DNA from: Podarcis raffonei
Lineage: Eukaryota > Chordata > Lepidosauria > Squamata > Lacertidae
Assembly (NCBI RefSeq): GCF_027172205.1
Contig: NC_070609.1
Location: 59,158,501-59,222,500 of the forward strand
Direction: 5' to 3'
DNA length: 64,000 nucleotides
A model generated the notes under the pieces. It was not told where the DNA came from. It was given only the letters and a program-made list of their open reading frames with translations, and did no database searches. Numbering within the stretch: position 1 is the first letter of the stretch; each line of letters opens with the position of its first letter. The translations under genes were made by a program, and so were the position numbers. Positions 35,076 through 62,824 of this stretch are shown here, in pieces.

Positions 35076-35733
35076 AATATAATGTTTTGTAATACCTCAA
35101 TGTTATTGCATTATTGCCATCTGGAGGGACACTCTTGTTCCACAGAGCAACAAAACAATAACCCCAGAACACTGGCAGTATGAAAAGTTAGAGGATTTTC
35201 TCAGGAAGTTATAGGACACACAATGATTGCAAATGAAGCAGTCTGTCTACCCTGAAACATTTGCAGGCACAAAGAGTAGGCAAAGTGGGATTGCATCTCT
35301 CTGCCCTGAATGTCAGCACAAATCATGTGTCTCTTATTCCCATCTAGTTCCACTCTTTGAATTCAACCGTCACGCTGTCTCATTGTAACAGGAGCAGTAT
35401 ATGTTCTCTTGCGGGAACGGGGCACATTTTCTTGTTATGTTTTCTTGATTTCTTGCATAATATTGAAAATTGTCAGCTGCTTGACTGACAGTGCTATTTG
35501 ACTCAGTTCAGACAAAATGGCAAAATGTAGCTCGGAGCTATGAAAGCAAGGCTTGAAAGAGGCACCCCCCCTCCCCTCACATCCTCAGAGTAATTGGCTG
35601 CTTCCTGGGTTTTAAAAAACCATAGCTGGTTGTTACGTCGAAACAGGAAACTATGGGTTGGGTCCAGAGATCCCTAAACGGAAGTCTGCTCATGAACCAG
35701 TGTCCCTTCATCTCCTGCAAGTGGAAGGGTGCC

Positions 35734-35758
35734 GTGTGTGTGTGTGTGTGTGTGTGTG
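35734..35758. repeat. (TG)n microsatellite
   Basis: About twelve TG units. Confidence 0.95.
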
Positions 35759-37027
35759 GTACAGCCATTTTTATGGGAAATGGCAAGGGGGCTGCAGGCA
35801 GCAGTGAAATATCTGTGTAAGTCTCTGTTGGATTGCAGCCTCTTCTGCAAATGGAATGGCTCTCTTGTTTGGATATCCGAGTCTATGGGTTTCAAACCAT
35901 AACCAGACACCGGTTTGCAATTCTGATTTGCAGGACAGTTGTAAACTACAGCTTGGCAATTCAGATGTAATGACAAACTATGGTTTGCAGCAAACCAGGA
36001 AGTGGTACAAAAGGAGAAGGAAGCTGTTTATGAGCTTTAGACTTCCAGGTACCTTTGTGTAGCACCAAACTATGGACTAGGCTTTGTCTTGGGAATTTGA
36101 TGGCTCGAATTTGCTGGTGCATATTTTTGAAATGTTATTAAAGTCTAGTGTTTGGGAACCGTTCTGTTTAGAGTAGGTGGCATAAGACGTTTTTAAAAAA
36201 ATTCAGTATCTGAAATGATCTGTGCTGCAAAACTCTCTTGGAAGCAGTTCTCTCACAGCCATGTTCCCGCTTCCAATATTCTCTTGGGAACAGTTAGGGT
36301 TAACAGATTTGTAACGCCAAATGAAGAACATGCTGGCCATTTGACTTTTCCTCCCAAATCCCAAACACGTTTGCTTTCTCCCTGCCTGCCTCTTTTTGAA
36401 TCTGAGAAATATGAAGAGGAACAACATATTCTGGCTTGCAGAAGATAATGCAGAATGGCTCAGAGAAGCTGATCGATCAGTGGAATTATCTCCACGAATT
36501 GCATGTAAGACATGCATTGATTGAAGACAATGCAGGACGGGCGAGGTGTCCTTTTACACTAGCATTCTCTATTTAGAGCCGCTAATGGAGGGTGGCAGGG
36601 TGGTGAGTGTGTTTGTTCCAGCCTGGCTGCCAAATTTCCTAATGGGGACCCACTCGATCACGCAAGCCTTGTCCTTTTTCTTCTTTGGCACTCGCTAGTT
36701 CTACGTGCATTTGCCGCTATGTGTACGCCTCCCCTCAGCAAAGCACAGGATAATAGTGTTATTTGCAAACAAAAATATTGACTTGCCTCAAGTGCCTCTA
36801 TCTAGACATGAGTGTTTATCACATTTGCATCACTTCCTTCAATAAGCTCTTTTTCTCTGTGGGTGGAGCTTAATGGCGAAGATCAATGATCCAGAAAGTT
36901 CACTGTCTGCGATTTGCCTCTGTCGCTAGGGGATGAGACTGATGCACATAGCTTCAGCTGAGAGCGGCAGGAAGCTGGTTTGTAGCAAAACAGACCATTG
37001 TTCCATTTTGTTCAATACTATCTAAAC

Positions 37028-37163
37028 CAGGGTTCCCCAAACTTGGGTCTCCAGCTGCTTTTGGACTACAATACCCATCATCCCTGCCCGCTGGTCCTGC
37101 TAGCTTGGGGTTATGGGAGTTGTAGTCCAAAAATAGCTGGAGACACAAGTTCGGGAAACACTG
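37028..37163. mobile_element. hAT-like foldback MITE
   Basis: Inverted ends CAGGGTTCCCCAAACTTGG / TTCGGGAAACACTG pair over about 30 bp. The interior has GGACTACAATACCCATCATC facing GGGAGTTGTAGTCC. The 8-bp flanks (ATCTAAAC and ATACAATC) match at 5 of 8, consistent with an old 8-bp hAT target duplication. Confidence 0.75.
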
Positions 37164-37164
37164 A

Positions 37165-37262
37165 TACAATCACAGGGAATGGCTCTCCAGGGTTTCAGAC
37201 AGGGGCCTTTTCCAGCACTAGCTAGATATGCTGGTTCTTGAACCTGGGACCTTTTGCATGCA
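37165..37262 (-). repeat. tRNA-Ala-derived SINE fragment
   Basis: GGCTCTCCAGGGTTTCAGAC and TTGAACCTGGGACCTTTTGC, ending CATGCAGC: reverse of a tRNA-Ala-like head. Confidence 0.6.
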
Positions 37263-37384
37263 GCTGTGAAGAGCCTTCTGGGAACATTCACTTCAGGTTT
37301 CTATTTGTTTATTTGTCATTTAATCTCAATCAGACAGAGGTTCATCTTAGCTGTGGTTAGTGGAAACAAGGTGACCTCAAGCCA

Positions 37385-37540
37385 TAGTTCATGGGGTGGG
37401 GAGGGCTATCAGTGGCTACTAGCCATGATGGCTATGCTGTGCCTCCACATCTGGAAGCATCTGCTTGGCTATTGTGTGAACAGGACTGCTGTACTACATG
37501 GGCCTTTGGCCTGATCCAGCAGGCTCTTCTTATGAGAAAT
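37385..37540 (+). repeat. CR1/L3-like LINE 3' end
   Basis: GGCTACTAGCCATGATGGCT, CTACATGGGCCTTTGGCCTG, ATCCAGCAGGCTCTTCTTATG. Confidence 0.55.
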
Positions 37541-38274
37541 TAAATTCAGTTTTAATTTAATGGTGCACTTGCCGAGTTCATACTTTCTGAAACAATATAC
37601 CTTTCCAAAATGACATAGCCCTCCTTCAAGAGTTGCACATGAGATACTAAGAGAAACTGAGATTGACATAGTTGCCCTAGGACAAACAAGCTAGCCTGGC
37701 CCAGTGAATTAAAACTGCCTCAGAGACAAGCACTCCAGGTAGTTTGAGGTAAGTCTCCCCACCTCCCAACTCGGGGCATCATGTGGGGGGCGGGCAGGGA
37801 GAATCAGCCCACCCTGTGTTTTGAGGCCTCGTGACTATTCCTGTTGAGCACTTGTATTGTCAATCAGCCTATTCAGTCCTATGCACTGTGTTTCACAGGC
37901 AAAAGGAAGCCCATCCCCCACCCTCAAGGGCAAATAAGCATTGTGAAAAGGAGAGAGGAGTATTGGGGATGGAGGGATATGGTCTAGTGGATTCACACCA
38001 TTATTCAAAAGCTAGATCCTCATTGTTGGCGATGAGGACCAAGAGAATTTCTGGCCAACTCAATGGATTCTGTACAGTGATGGCACAGCAAACCATAGTT
38101 TGGTGTTACAAGAATGGGCATAGCCTCCCGCTGGGCTCACACTTCCCTTCCTCCCGTGTAGTCAAAAAGAGATCAGAAGCTTTCCCTTCTGTTTAGTGCG
38201 TTGCCTGAACCCTCATCTGTGCTTAACCATAACTATGGTTGATGAAAACAAGACAGATTCATAAGCTTCACAAG

Positions 38275-38530
38275 TTTCCAGCAACTGGTATTCAGACACA
38301 TTGCTGTCTCTGACTGTGGAGGCAGAGCACAGCCATGCTGAGTAGCCATCAACATTATTTTATTATTATTATTTATTGAATTTATATACCGCCCTATACA
38401 TGGAGGTCTCAGGGCGGTTCACAGAACAAAATCAAAATACAAATCTACAAAATATATAATCAAAATAAAAACCCAATAACCCCCCTTCTCCTCCATGAAT
38501 TTGTCTAATCCTCTTTTAAAGCCAACCAAG
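38275..38530 (-). repeat. CR1/L3-like fragment with an L2-like tail inside
   Basis: TTTCCAGCAACTGGTATTCA and TGTGGAGGCAGAGCACAGCC lead to AGTAGCCATCAA. After an interruption (about 38355-38475) the sequence resumes with CTCCTCCATGAATTTGTCTA and ATCCTCTTTTAAAGCCAACC. The interrupting block is L2-like, minus strand (TTTATATACCGCCCTATACA, CTCAGGGCGGTTCACAGAAC). The L2 tail therefore inserted into the older repeat. Confidence 0.6.
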
Positions 38531-39544
38531 TTGCTTCTTGCTCATCCTTCTACCTTTCACACATTTATTTATTTTTTTGCTCATCCAATAGCCAAATTAC
38601 AAGGGGTAACAATGTGGAGGGGGGAGGGTGCCCTCTTGGGGGGACTTCAAATTAACAGCATCCTCTGTTTTTGCACCCACAGACTTTATCAGTGACCCAG
38701 GAAGTGAGCTGTAGGAATACAGATAAAAGCCAGGGCTTCGGAGATAAGGAAGTGGCTGAAATGCCTTGTGTAGTGGCAGATAAAGCGGAATGCCTGTTAT
38801 GGCAATGTCCACAGAGGCTTTGTTTCTTAATGCAGTCAATAGCTGCAGGGCGCCTTGGTGGTTTGGCCCAGCAACAAGGCCAAAGGGGGAGGGAATGGGG
38901 ACGCTGTATCAAGGATCCCCGTTGCATAAGACGCTTCGCTTGAGCATGGGAGGGTCTTGCGTTTCCGATTACATAAAGAAGTTTGCGGTAAGCAAATATG
39001 TATATTTATATATTTGTAAATATATATATTTTTAAAGTAACTTTTAAAACTGCTTGTATGTAAGGTCTAATTGACTGTGTCGCATTTTGTCTCAGATATA
39101 TCCAGACCCTTTCCAAGTTAGCTGAGGCTGTTGCAGCTAACCTAGAGATGTGTGCTGGTTTTGGTTTTAATTGTATTCTACCTTTTTTTTTTTTTTGTAA
39201 ATCACATTGATGTGCACTGTTTTGATGCATGCTATGCTGCAGTCCTGTCTGATGAGGACCAGATTATGATAATAATGAATAAAAAGTCATAAATACAACA
39301 AGGGATCTGTGTGTGTGTTTGTCCAGAATGGATCCTATTTAAATTATTTTCATTTTGTTCTGCTTTTCTTTCAAATCTTAGCACCATTGTGTTGTTGTTT
39401 TCCTCTGTCCTGTCCTATATGTGTTAATAATATATCATCATTGGAGGTTGCGGGGTAAGGTCTGGAATGGTTTCACTGGAAAAGTGTCACAAATCATGCA
39501 AAGAGAGGGATGAACTTCAAGGAGTTTCCTGCTGAAAACTGTTC

Positions 39545-39735
39545 AGTTATTCTTCTTTTTGCCCAAGAAAGCAACATAGCATAAAATGAAAATCAGATAG
39601 GTGGGACATGGGGAAGCCCACTTAACAATGTTTAGAAAAATAAGGATATGACAAGAATTTGTTCGTATTGTTTGTCTTTTCTGTTTGTGTTTTTTATTTG
39701 TGTTATAAAATGAATAAATTTTTTTTGGGGGGGAA
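39545..39735 (+). repeat. Possible L1 3' end
   Basis: Ends TTTTATTTGTGTTATAAAAT then GAATAAATTTTTTTTGGG, resembling the 3' UTR of the L1 fragment at 57735-58405. Evidence is modest. Confidence 0.4.
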
Positions 39736-40389
39736 AGAAAGAAAGCAAGCAACATAGCTAGATTCTTCGTTTCTAGTTTTTCTCTGAGTATGTCACTTAA
39801 TCATTTATCAGAGATGGCAGGGAGAGGGAGTTTCTGAGGGATGGGGGATTAGTAATAACCTTGGTGGTTTACTTAAAGGATAGAAACCTTTGCTTTTAAA
39901 TGTGCTTTCCTCTAATCCTGGGACTGGGGACCCTGTGACACTCCAGATGTTGTTGAGCTCCATCACTCATCAGAACCAGCCAGTAAATCTAGAAGTGAGA
40001 GTTGCAGTGGAGGCCTAAAGTTGTCCACAATTTTTCTAATCCCTTTAATCCACAATTGATTTTCAGTGAAGAACAGCGATGCGGCTAGGGCTGGACTTTG
40101 GTGCTGACGTTCTAGGCCCCACAGCCCTTCCCTGCTCCACCCACAAATGACCACCTGGTTAAAGGCAGATGGTGTGGCAGTTGCAAACAGGCTCCATATC
40201 AGCACCTTACTTGGCACTGATATCATAGAATTCCCTTCTGTTGCCTCCATCACCGTCATTTTATAATTGACAGGCAACCAGCCAACTATAGAGAGGTTAT
40301 GGTAGTTACAGGTGCTCCTCTTACTGTTTTCACCTTGAAAATTTTTCATACTTTTCTACATCAGAATGAGGGCTTATTTCCAAGCAAAT

Positions 40390-40600
40390 GTGTTGATTGT
40401 TAGATGGCCACCAACTTGGATAGCTTTAAAAGAGGGTTGGACAAAGTCATGGAGGATAATGCAATCAATGGCTGCTAGCCACAATGGCTTGGCTCTGCCC
40501 CAGCTGTTGGAGGTAGCCATGCTTCTGACTACCAGTTGTGGGAAACCACAGGAGGGGAGGGGGCTCTTGCAGTGGGGGCCTGCTTGTGGGTAGGTAAGAA
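40390..40600 (+). repeat. CR1/L3-like fragment
   Basis: GATGGCCACCAACTTGGATA, AGAGGGTTGGACAAAGTCAT, CAATCAATGGCTGCTAGCCA and GAAACCACAGGAGGGGAGGG, the plus counterpart of 25260-25625. Confidence 0.55.
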
Positions 40601-40870
40601 ATAAAGTAGACAGGAATATTTGTGGTATAAAAAGTTACAGAATTTTGGAAAGGAGTTGATTGGAAGTGAAACAGTATGTCTCCCATGAAGTTTTTGCAGG
40701 TGCGAACAGTATTGAAAACTTCAGAGCATGGGAAGTCATCCAAAAGATATATAATTTGGCATTGAATATTTGGCTTTTTTGATTGTATCATAATGTTTTA
40801 ATGTGGTTTTTATAGGATTGTTAAAATGGAAAATTTAATAAATATTATTTTAAAAAGAAAAAAAGAAAAC
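40600..40870 (+). repeat. L1-like 3' end with A-rich tail
   Basis: An AT-rich block ending AAAATTTAATAAATATTATT then an A/G-rich tail (AAAAAGAAAAAAAGAAAAC). Layout fits a truncated L1 3' end; no ORF remnant confirmed. Confidence 0.4.
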
Positions 40871-41114
40871 ACATCATGTATAACTGCCCCAATACAAATA
40901 ATCATGGATGCACAATGGAAAGGCATCTGAAGGGACCATTAATGGCCTAACTCATGCGAATGGTAAGCCAAACCATGGTTTACCTGGGACCACATGAATA
41001 CAGCTTCCTAGAGAGTCACTTGCAGCCTCGTTGCTCCTTCCATAACTTTTTACTCCTACATCATGCTGAGCTAAGTCAAAGTTTTGCTCCACATGTACTC
41101 TGAATCCAGGCTCA

Positions 41115-41290
41115 TGGGCCCCACCTGCACGTTACATTTTAAGTATCTTCGTATGACTTTAAACGGTCATAGGTTCCCTCAAAGAACCATGGGAACTGTT
41201 GTTTGTTAAAGGTGCTGAGAATTGTTAGGAGACCTCTGTTCCCTGCACAGAACTACAGCTTCCAGTGTGGTTTACAAATCGACCCCCCTT
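41115..41290 (-). repeat. CTACAATTCCCAGAGTGG DNA-element, minus orientation
   Basis: ACCATGGGAACTGTTGTTTG, GTTAAAGGTGCTGAGAATTG, TTAGGAGACCTCTGTTCCCT and ACTACAGCTTCCAGTGTGG: the reverse order of 51085-51290. Confidence 0.6.
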
Positions 41291-41993
41291 CGCAGGGAAC
41301 TCAGGGATTTTGCCAGGCCTGTAGCTGCTTTTAGAGGCAAGTTGATTCATTCACCATTCTGTAGGTGGTCAGTTGCTGCTGGCAGACCAGCCCTGGTAAT
41401 GTGGCTCCAAGTGGGGAGACAACAAAAGGAAGACTTCAAAAGAGTTTATCCCTTTTGGGTATCTCCTTTGGGATATGGTGAGGCTGAGAACATTCCCTTT
41501 GATGATGGTTCTGAGGATGGGCTTGCTCCTGGGTGATAGAGAGAAGCAGGTGCAAAGATGTGAGTCAACGTGACTTCTACACGAGAGGTAGATGCTAAGG
41601 AGCTGTATCTCTGGTGACAGTATGAATGTGGCTCATGTATGTATTTTCAATATGATTGATGGTGCTTCTGGTGGTTTTTGCTCTTTATATTTGTATTAAC
41701 TTATTCTATTTATTTATTGTGCATTTGCGTTTGTATTTGCATTTGGAACTGCTGAGCCTAAGCTTCAACCGATAAATTATTCTTGTACGTGCGACTGACG
41801 TCAAATGAAAATGTCACAGAGATCTAAGTTGGCAGGTGAGCATGTGCCAGAGAGCACACACTGAGAGGAAGGTTGTGGGAGACCCGGGTATCAAAAGGGA
41901 CTGCTTGGGGAGCTATTCCCATGGTTGGTGTGGTGGCTGGGAGTTGTCCCTGCCCCTCCAGGAAATACTCCAGTTACTGCTAATGGAAAGAAG

Positions 41994-41995
<2 letters not shown>

Positions 41996-42047
<52 letters not shown>

Positions 42048-42067
42048 GCACACACACACACACACAC
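41996..42067. repeat. Compound (TC)n(AC)n microsatellite
   Basis: About 17 TC/CT units run directly into about 18 CA units with one CG interruption. Confidence 0.97.
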
Positions 42068-42742
42068 CTCGGTACAGATGGAACTGCCGAAACAAACACA
42101 TAATCAAAAGCTTGTAAGAATTAGCCTGGCCCAATGATTTCAGCGAGATTCAGGTGCTGTAAACATTTCCAGCATTAGAGCCTCAGTAATTTTTGTGGGG
42201 AAATCATTTTTGAGGGCTAATTATTTTACCGTTAATTGTGGAAACAATGTTGACATGCCATTCTGCGGAGATTTTCTCTCCCCCCCTTTTCTTTTTACAC
42301 TGGGGGCTCTCTTGGCACCGAATGAAGAATTCAGTTTGAGTTGTTTCAGTTGACAAAGGCATGCTGGCAGTAGATATATACTCCATATCGCTGTCATGAC
42401 GGTCTATTTTTAAATTTCAACTGCCAGCCAAGTTTGGGCGCGGAAGGCATGTATGTGTTTTGATCATTGTGCGTGCGTTTCTGTTTTCACAATGCCTGCT
42501 TCTTTTGGGCCATACCATTTTGTACCCAGCTCAATTCCATCCTTTCCTTTTGGGACGAAGCAAAGCATTTTATGTGGTTTCAGTGCACACCGCTGGCCTT
42601 CCCCAAGGAGTAGGGGGAAAACAGCAAAACATTCTTGCCCTCTCCTTTCTCTGGGTGGGGATGTCTGTTACATGACCATTGCCAATTCTCAACATGCTTG
42701 GTTATCAACAGCCTCTCAAGGAAAGAATTTTAAACGATTCTG

Positions 42743-42750
42743 TGACGTCA
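42743..42750. promoter_or_regulatory. Perfect CRE palindrome
   Basis: TGACGTCA, about 230 bp before the MYLK3 ATG. A second perfect copy lies at 41796-41803. Confidence 0.5.
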
Positions 42751-42900
42751 GAAGGCCAAGAGGGAGGGGGAGACATCCCTCAAGCCCACCGCCAAGTTAA
42801 GATCATCATTATAAGCCTGCAGGAGGAATATCTTACATAGCAGCTAATTAGTGACGCCCTCACAAAGTGTTCTAGAATTTTCCTTCCTTTCCAACTCGAG

Positions 42901-42957
42901 ATGGAATTTCATAGAGCTATCCTCTAATTTCAACAAGTAATGGGGCTACCTGCCTAA
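42901..42957 (+). promoter_or_regulatory. MYLK3: Two short upstream ORFs in the MYLK3 leader
   Basis: ATG at 42901 encodes MEFHRAIL then TAA (42925-42927). ATG at 42940 encodes MGLPA then TAA (42955-42957), 23 bases before the main ATG. Both start codons have a purine at -3 and G at +4, so ribosomes could recognise them if the leader includes them. Confidence 0.4.
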
Positions 42958-42980
42958 TCCTTTTTTTTTTTTTTGCCACG

Positions 42981-60606
<17,626 letters not shown>

Positions 60607-61150
60607 CCTGTTGTAGAAGACCGAAAACGGAAGGACTCTGGTTTTTAGCCATTGGCCCACCCTCATCTATTTTGGCAATTAGGATGCATTTCCTCCTCTC
60701 CCATTATCCCATAGCCACAAGCGTGCTGAAGTTTCTGCCTTTGAGCCCTAATAGGATAGAACGGGACTTGCTATATACAAGGAGGAAATGGGTTCTGTTG
60801 TGGAGGGGGACAGCGACCATGAGTCGTGCCTCATAATACCTTCATTTCTCTAATTATATCTTAGTGCTTAGCAGTGACCCTATCTGAGTGGGACTGGTTT
60901 CCTTTGAGTAGTTTGAGAACTGTGAGGCGTATGCTATAAAGCAACACAGTGTGTCCTTGCCTACAGCTGATTTCAGCCTGTTTGCTTTCAGCTTAGTACA
61001 TTGGGTGGGTATGATGAAACAAATTGTGTATCTTCCCAAACATTTGTTTCCCATTGGACACTTTTGCTTCCTCTGCTGCTTCTTGACCCCATTTGCCTCC
61101 TTCCGCTTTGTCGCGACTGCTGGTTGCAATAAATAATTATATTAATTCAG
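60607..61150 (+). other. MYLK3: MYLK3 3' UTR and poly(A) signal
   Basis: First good signal is AATAAA at 61128-61133, giving a 3' UTR of about 545 bp. No repeat recognised inside it. Confidence 0.6.
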
Positions 61151-62015
61151 GATGGAGGGTAGAGATGTTTCAGGCTTGCGGGATTTACTTTCTATTTTAC
61201 AATAATACTGAGGTCCCTTCACCTGAGCCAGGTGTAAAAACAGTGGCTATGAGGGCAGCACCACTTACCTTAAGCATCACACGAGCCTCACAGTGGGACA
61301 ACTTACACAGACAAGTGTGAATGTTCATCAAAGTTCCTGCAGATCAAGAAGCTGATCTCCAAATTCTTAAAATCAGCCAGCAGACACTCAAAAGGCAACC
61401 AAGTAACACTTCTCTTTTGGTGAGGACAAGATGAGCAGTTGAAAAAAACCAACCAGCTACCACAGCAAATTAATTCTTTTTCTTTATGTTTACTTAGTTG
61501 GAAATTCTTGCAGATAGACCTACCACAAATCAGTAATTACAAATTACATCCTGATGACACACCTGTTTAAGCCCCAATTGCTTGTGGTGATCCACACAAA
61601 TGTTTGCTGTGATCCATAACATCAGTTATTATCGACTTATTACAAGACACCTAAGGAGGGAGGTGCAGTCTCACTTTGTGGGGAAGGCAGGATATATTAG
61701 AGATCAACCTTTTGGGGCCTGTTTGCAAAGTGGAGAAACTGTCATTCAACATGCTAAACCACTACACTACCAACTGGCTATTCTCAGTAGGGCGGGTTTT
61801 CTTTTTTTACACTTCCTTCAGCAGCCTCAGACACGCATATTTTAAACTTCCACGTAGGGGATTCATCAATGACGAGTTCTGCATGCGTATGATAATTTGG
61901 AATGCGGTTGACTGGCAGTAAGATAGGGAAACAACACTAACTCTGATTTATATATTGATCTCTGTCATTTGTAAAACAAGACTAAAAAGGAGAAGAAGAA
62001 AAAATATAGAAATAA
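61151..62015. other. MYLK3-ORC6 convergent spacer, no feature recognised
   Basis: Lies between the MYLK3 poly(A) signal and the ORC6 poly(A) signal. No gene, RNA or clear repeat seen. Confidence 0.4.
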
Positions 62016-62020
62016 AAGTA

Positions 62021-62696
62021 TTTATTGATGTTGCTGCAAGGGAGTGATGTCTTACACAAAGCCACAATAAAAATAAACCTGAGAGACAGAGTAAAAATGT
62101 GAAGTTAAAAATTGTGTTGTCTAAAAAGATTTTGGAAGTGGGAATGAGTTGGCAGCAGGCATATTCAGATACCAAATCTTTGCACCCTGATTTGAAGTGT
62201 CTTCCGGGGAAGCAACTTCCATTGCAAATAATGGTTTACGCCTGAGCAAGCATGGTTATGGCTGAGATGCCTGGATTGCCAAATCCAGAATTTGTTGTAA
62301 CACGCAAGGTTCCCTCCACCTCCAAAAATCTGAGCTGCGGCACAGAAGCTCCTTCTTACTGTAAAAAACAGTCCCAAGCTTCCTTGAACAATGTAACGCG
62401 GAGTTCACACAGGCCCTTAACAGCAAAATAAAGAGCCCACACATTTTGAGGGCCATTTCAGTAGTGTAGCCCTCCTGACCAAGGAGAACCAATCAGTAGG
62501 GTGGGCTTTCTGCACTCATCCCAGAAGCCTCCAGGGGAGGAAGCAGAGGCCAATTCCCACAATCCATGTTTTGCGCTACGGCACCCAGCTGGGAAGTGTG
62601 CGCGCTCAAACCAGTGCCCAAGAAAAATCATCACTAAGGTTGCTGGCCTAAAAATACCACTGATTCTAAAAATCCCAGAAGAGCTGCCTGCTCAGG
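62021..62696 (-). other. ORC6: ORC6 3' UTR and poly(A) signal
   Basis: Minus-strand AATAAA at 62021-62026 (plus-strand TTTATT) gives a 3' UTR of about 670 bp after the ORC6 stop. No other obvious signal between. Confidence 0.5.
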
Positions 62697-62824
62697 TCAA
62701 ACACTGTCCCTTTGTGATTTAGCCGCACTTTCCAAAATTCTCCTCTTCCATTCTTCATACTCTTCTTTTGCCTCCGTTTCAATTTTCGGACGCTTGCGAG
62801 GGGCCTCTGCTTCCGTTTCATTTG
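62697..62824 (-). CDS. ORC6: ORC6 last coding exon (origin recognition complex subunit 6)
   Basis: ORC6 is the TFIIB-like subunit of the origin recognition complex, needed for pre-replicative complex assembly and also linked to cytokinesis. On the minus strand the exon begins after CCCCACGACAG, two bases into a codon, and encodes ANETEAEAPRKRPKIETEAK, EEYEEWKRRILESAAKSQRD and SV before TGA (62697-62699). Human ends DYEEWKRKILENAASAQKATAE, so the EEWKR-ILE-AA helix that binds ORC3 is conserved; a basic PRKRPK precedes it. The upstream exons, with the two cyclin-like folds, lie beyond the right edge; I did not find any in 62825-64000. Tail-to-tail placement with MYLK3 matches human. Confidence 0.92.

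Larger units (their letters stand above)
29521..42400. other. C16orf87-MYLK3 intergenic interval, no gene recognised
   Basis: About 12.9 kb. Repeats listed separately: (TA)n, (TG)n and (TC)n(AC)n tracts, CR1-like fragments, L2 and L1 3' ends, a hAT MITE and a copy of the ACTAGGGATGGA element. Unlisted parts (29521-30380, 32000-34700, 35100-36990, 37700-38250) show no supported feature. The nearest human neighbours are also C16orf87 and MYLK3, so no missing gene is expected. Confidence 0.6.
42404..42980 (+). promoter_or_regulatory. MYLK3: Putative MYLK3 promoter and 5' UTR
   Basis: Upstream of the start codon are a MEF2-consensus site (CTATTTTTAA, 42404-42413), a perfect CRE palindrome (TGACGTCA, 42743-42750) and a TATA-like TATAAG at 42810-42815, about 170 bp before the ATG. 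If transcription begins about 30 bp past the TATA-like box, the leader holds two short upstream ORFs (42901-42927 and 42940-42957) and a T14-15 run at 42961-42974. A MEF2 site fits a heart-muscle gene, but none of these sites is tested. Confidence 0.45.

Noticed and set aside
41996-42067. Direct repeats considered as an array
   Set aside because: It is a simple dinucleotide microsatellite with no spacers.
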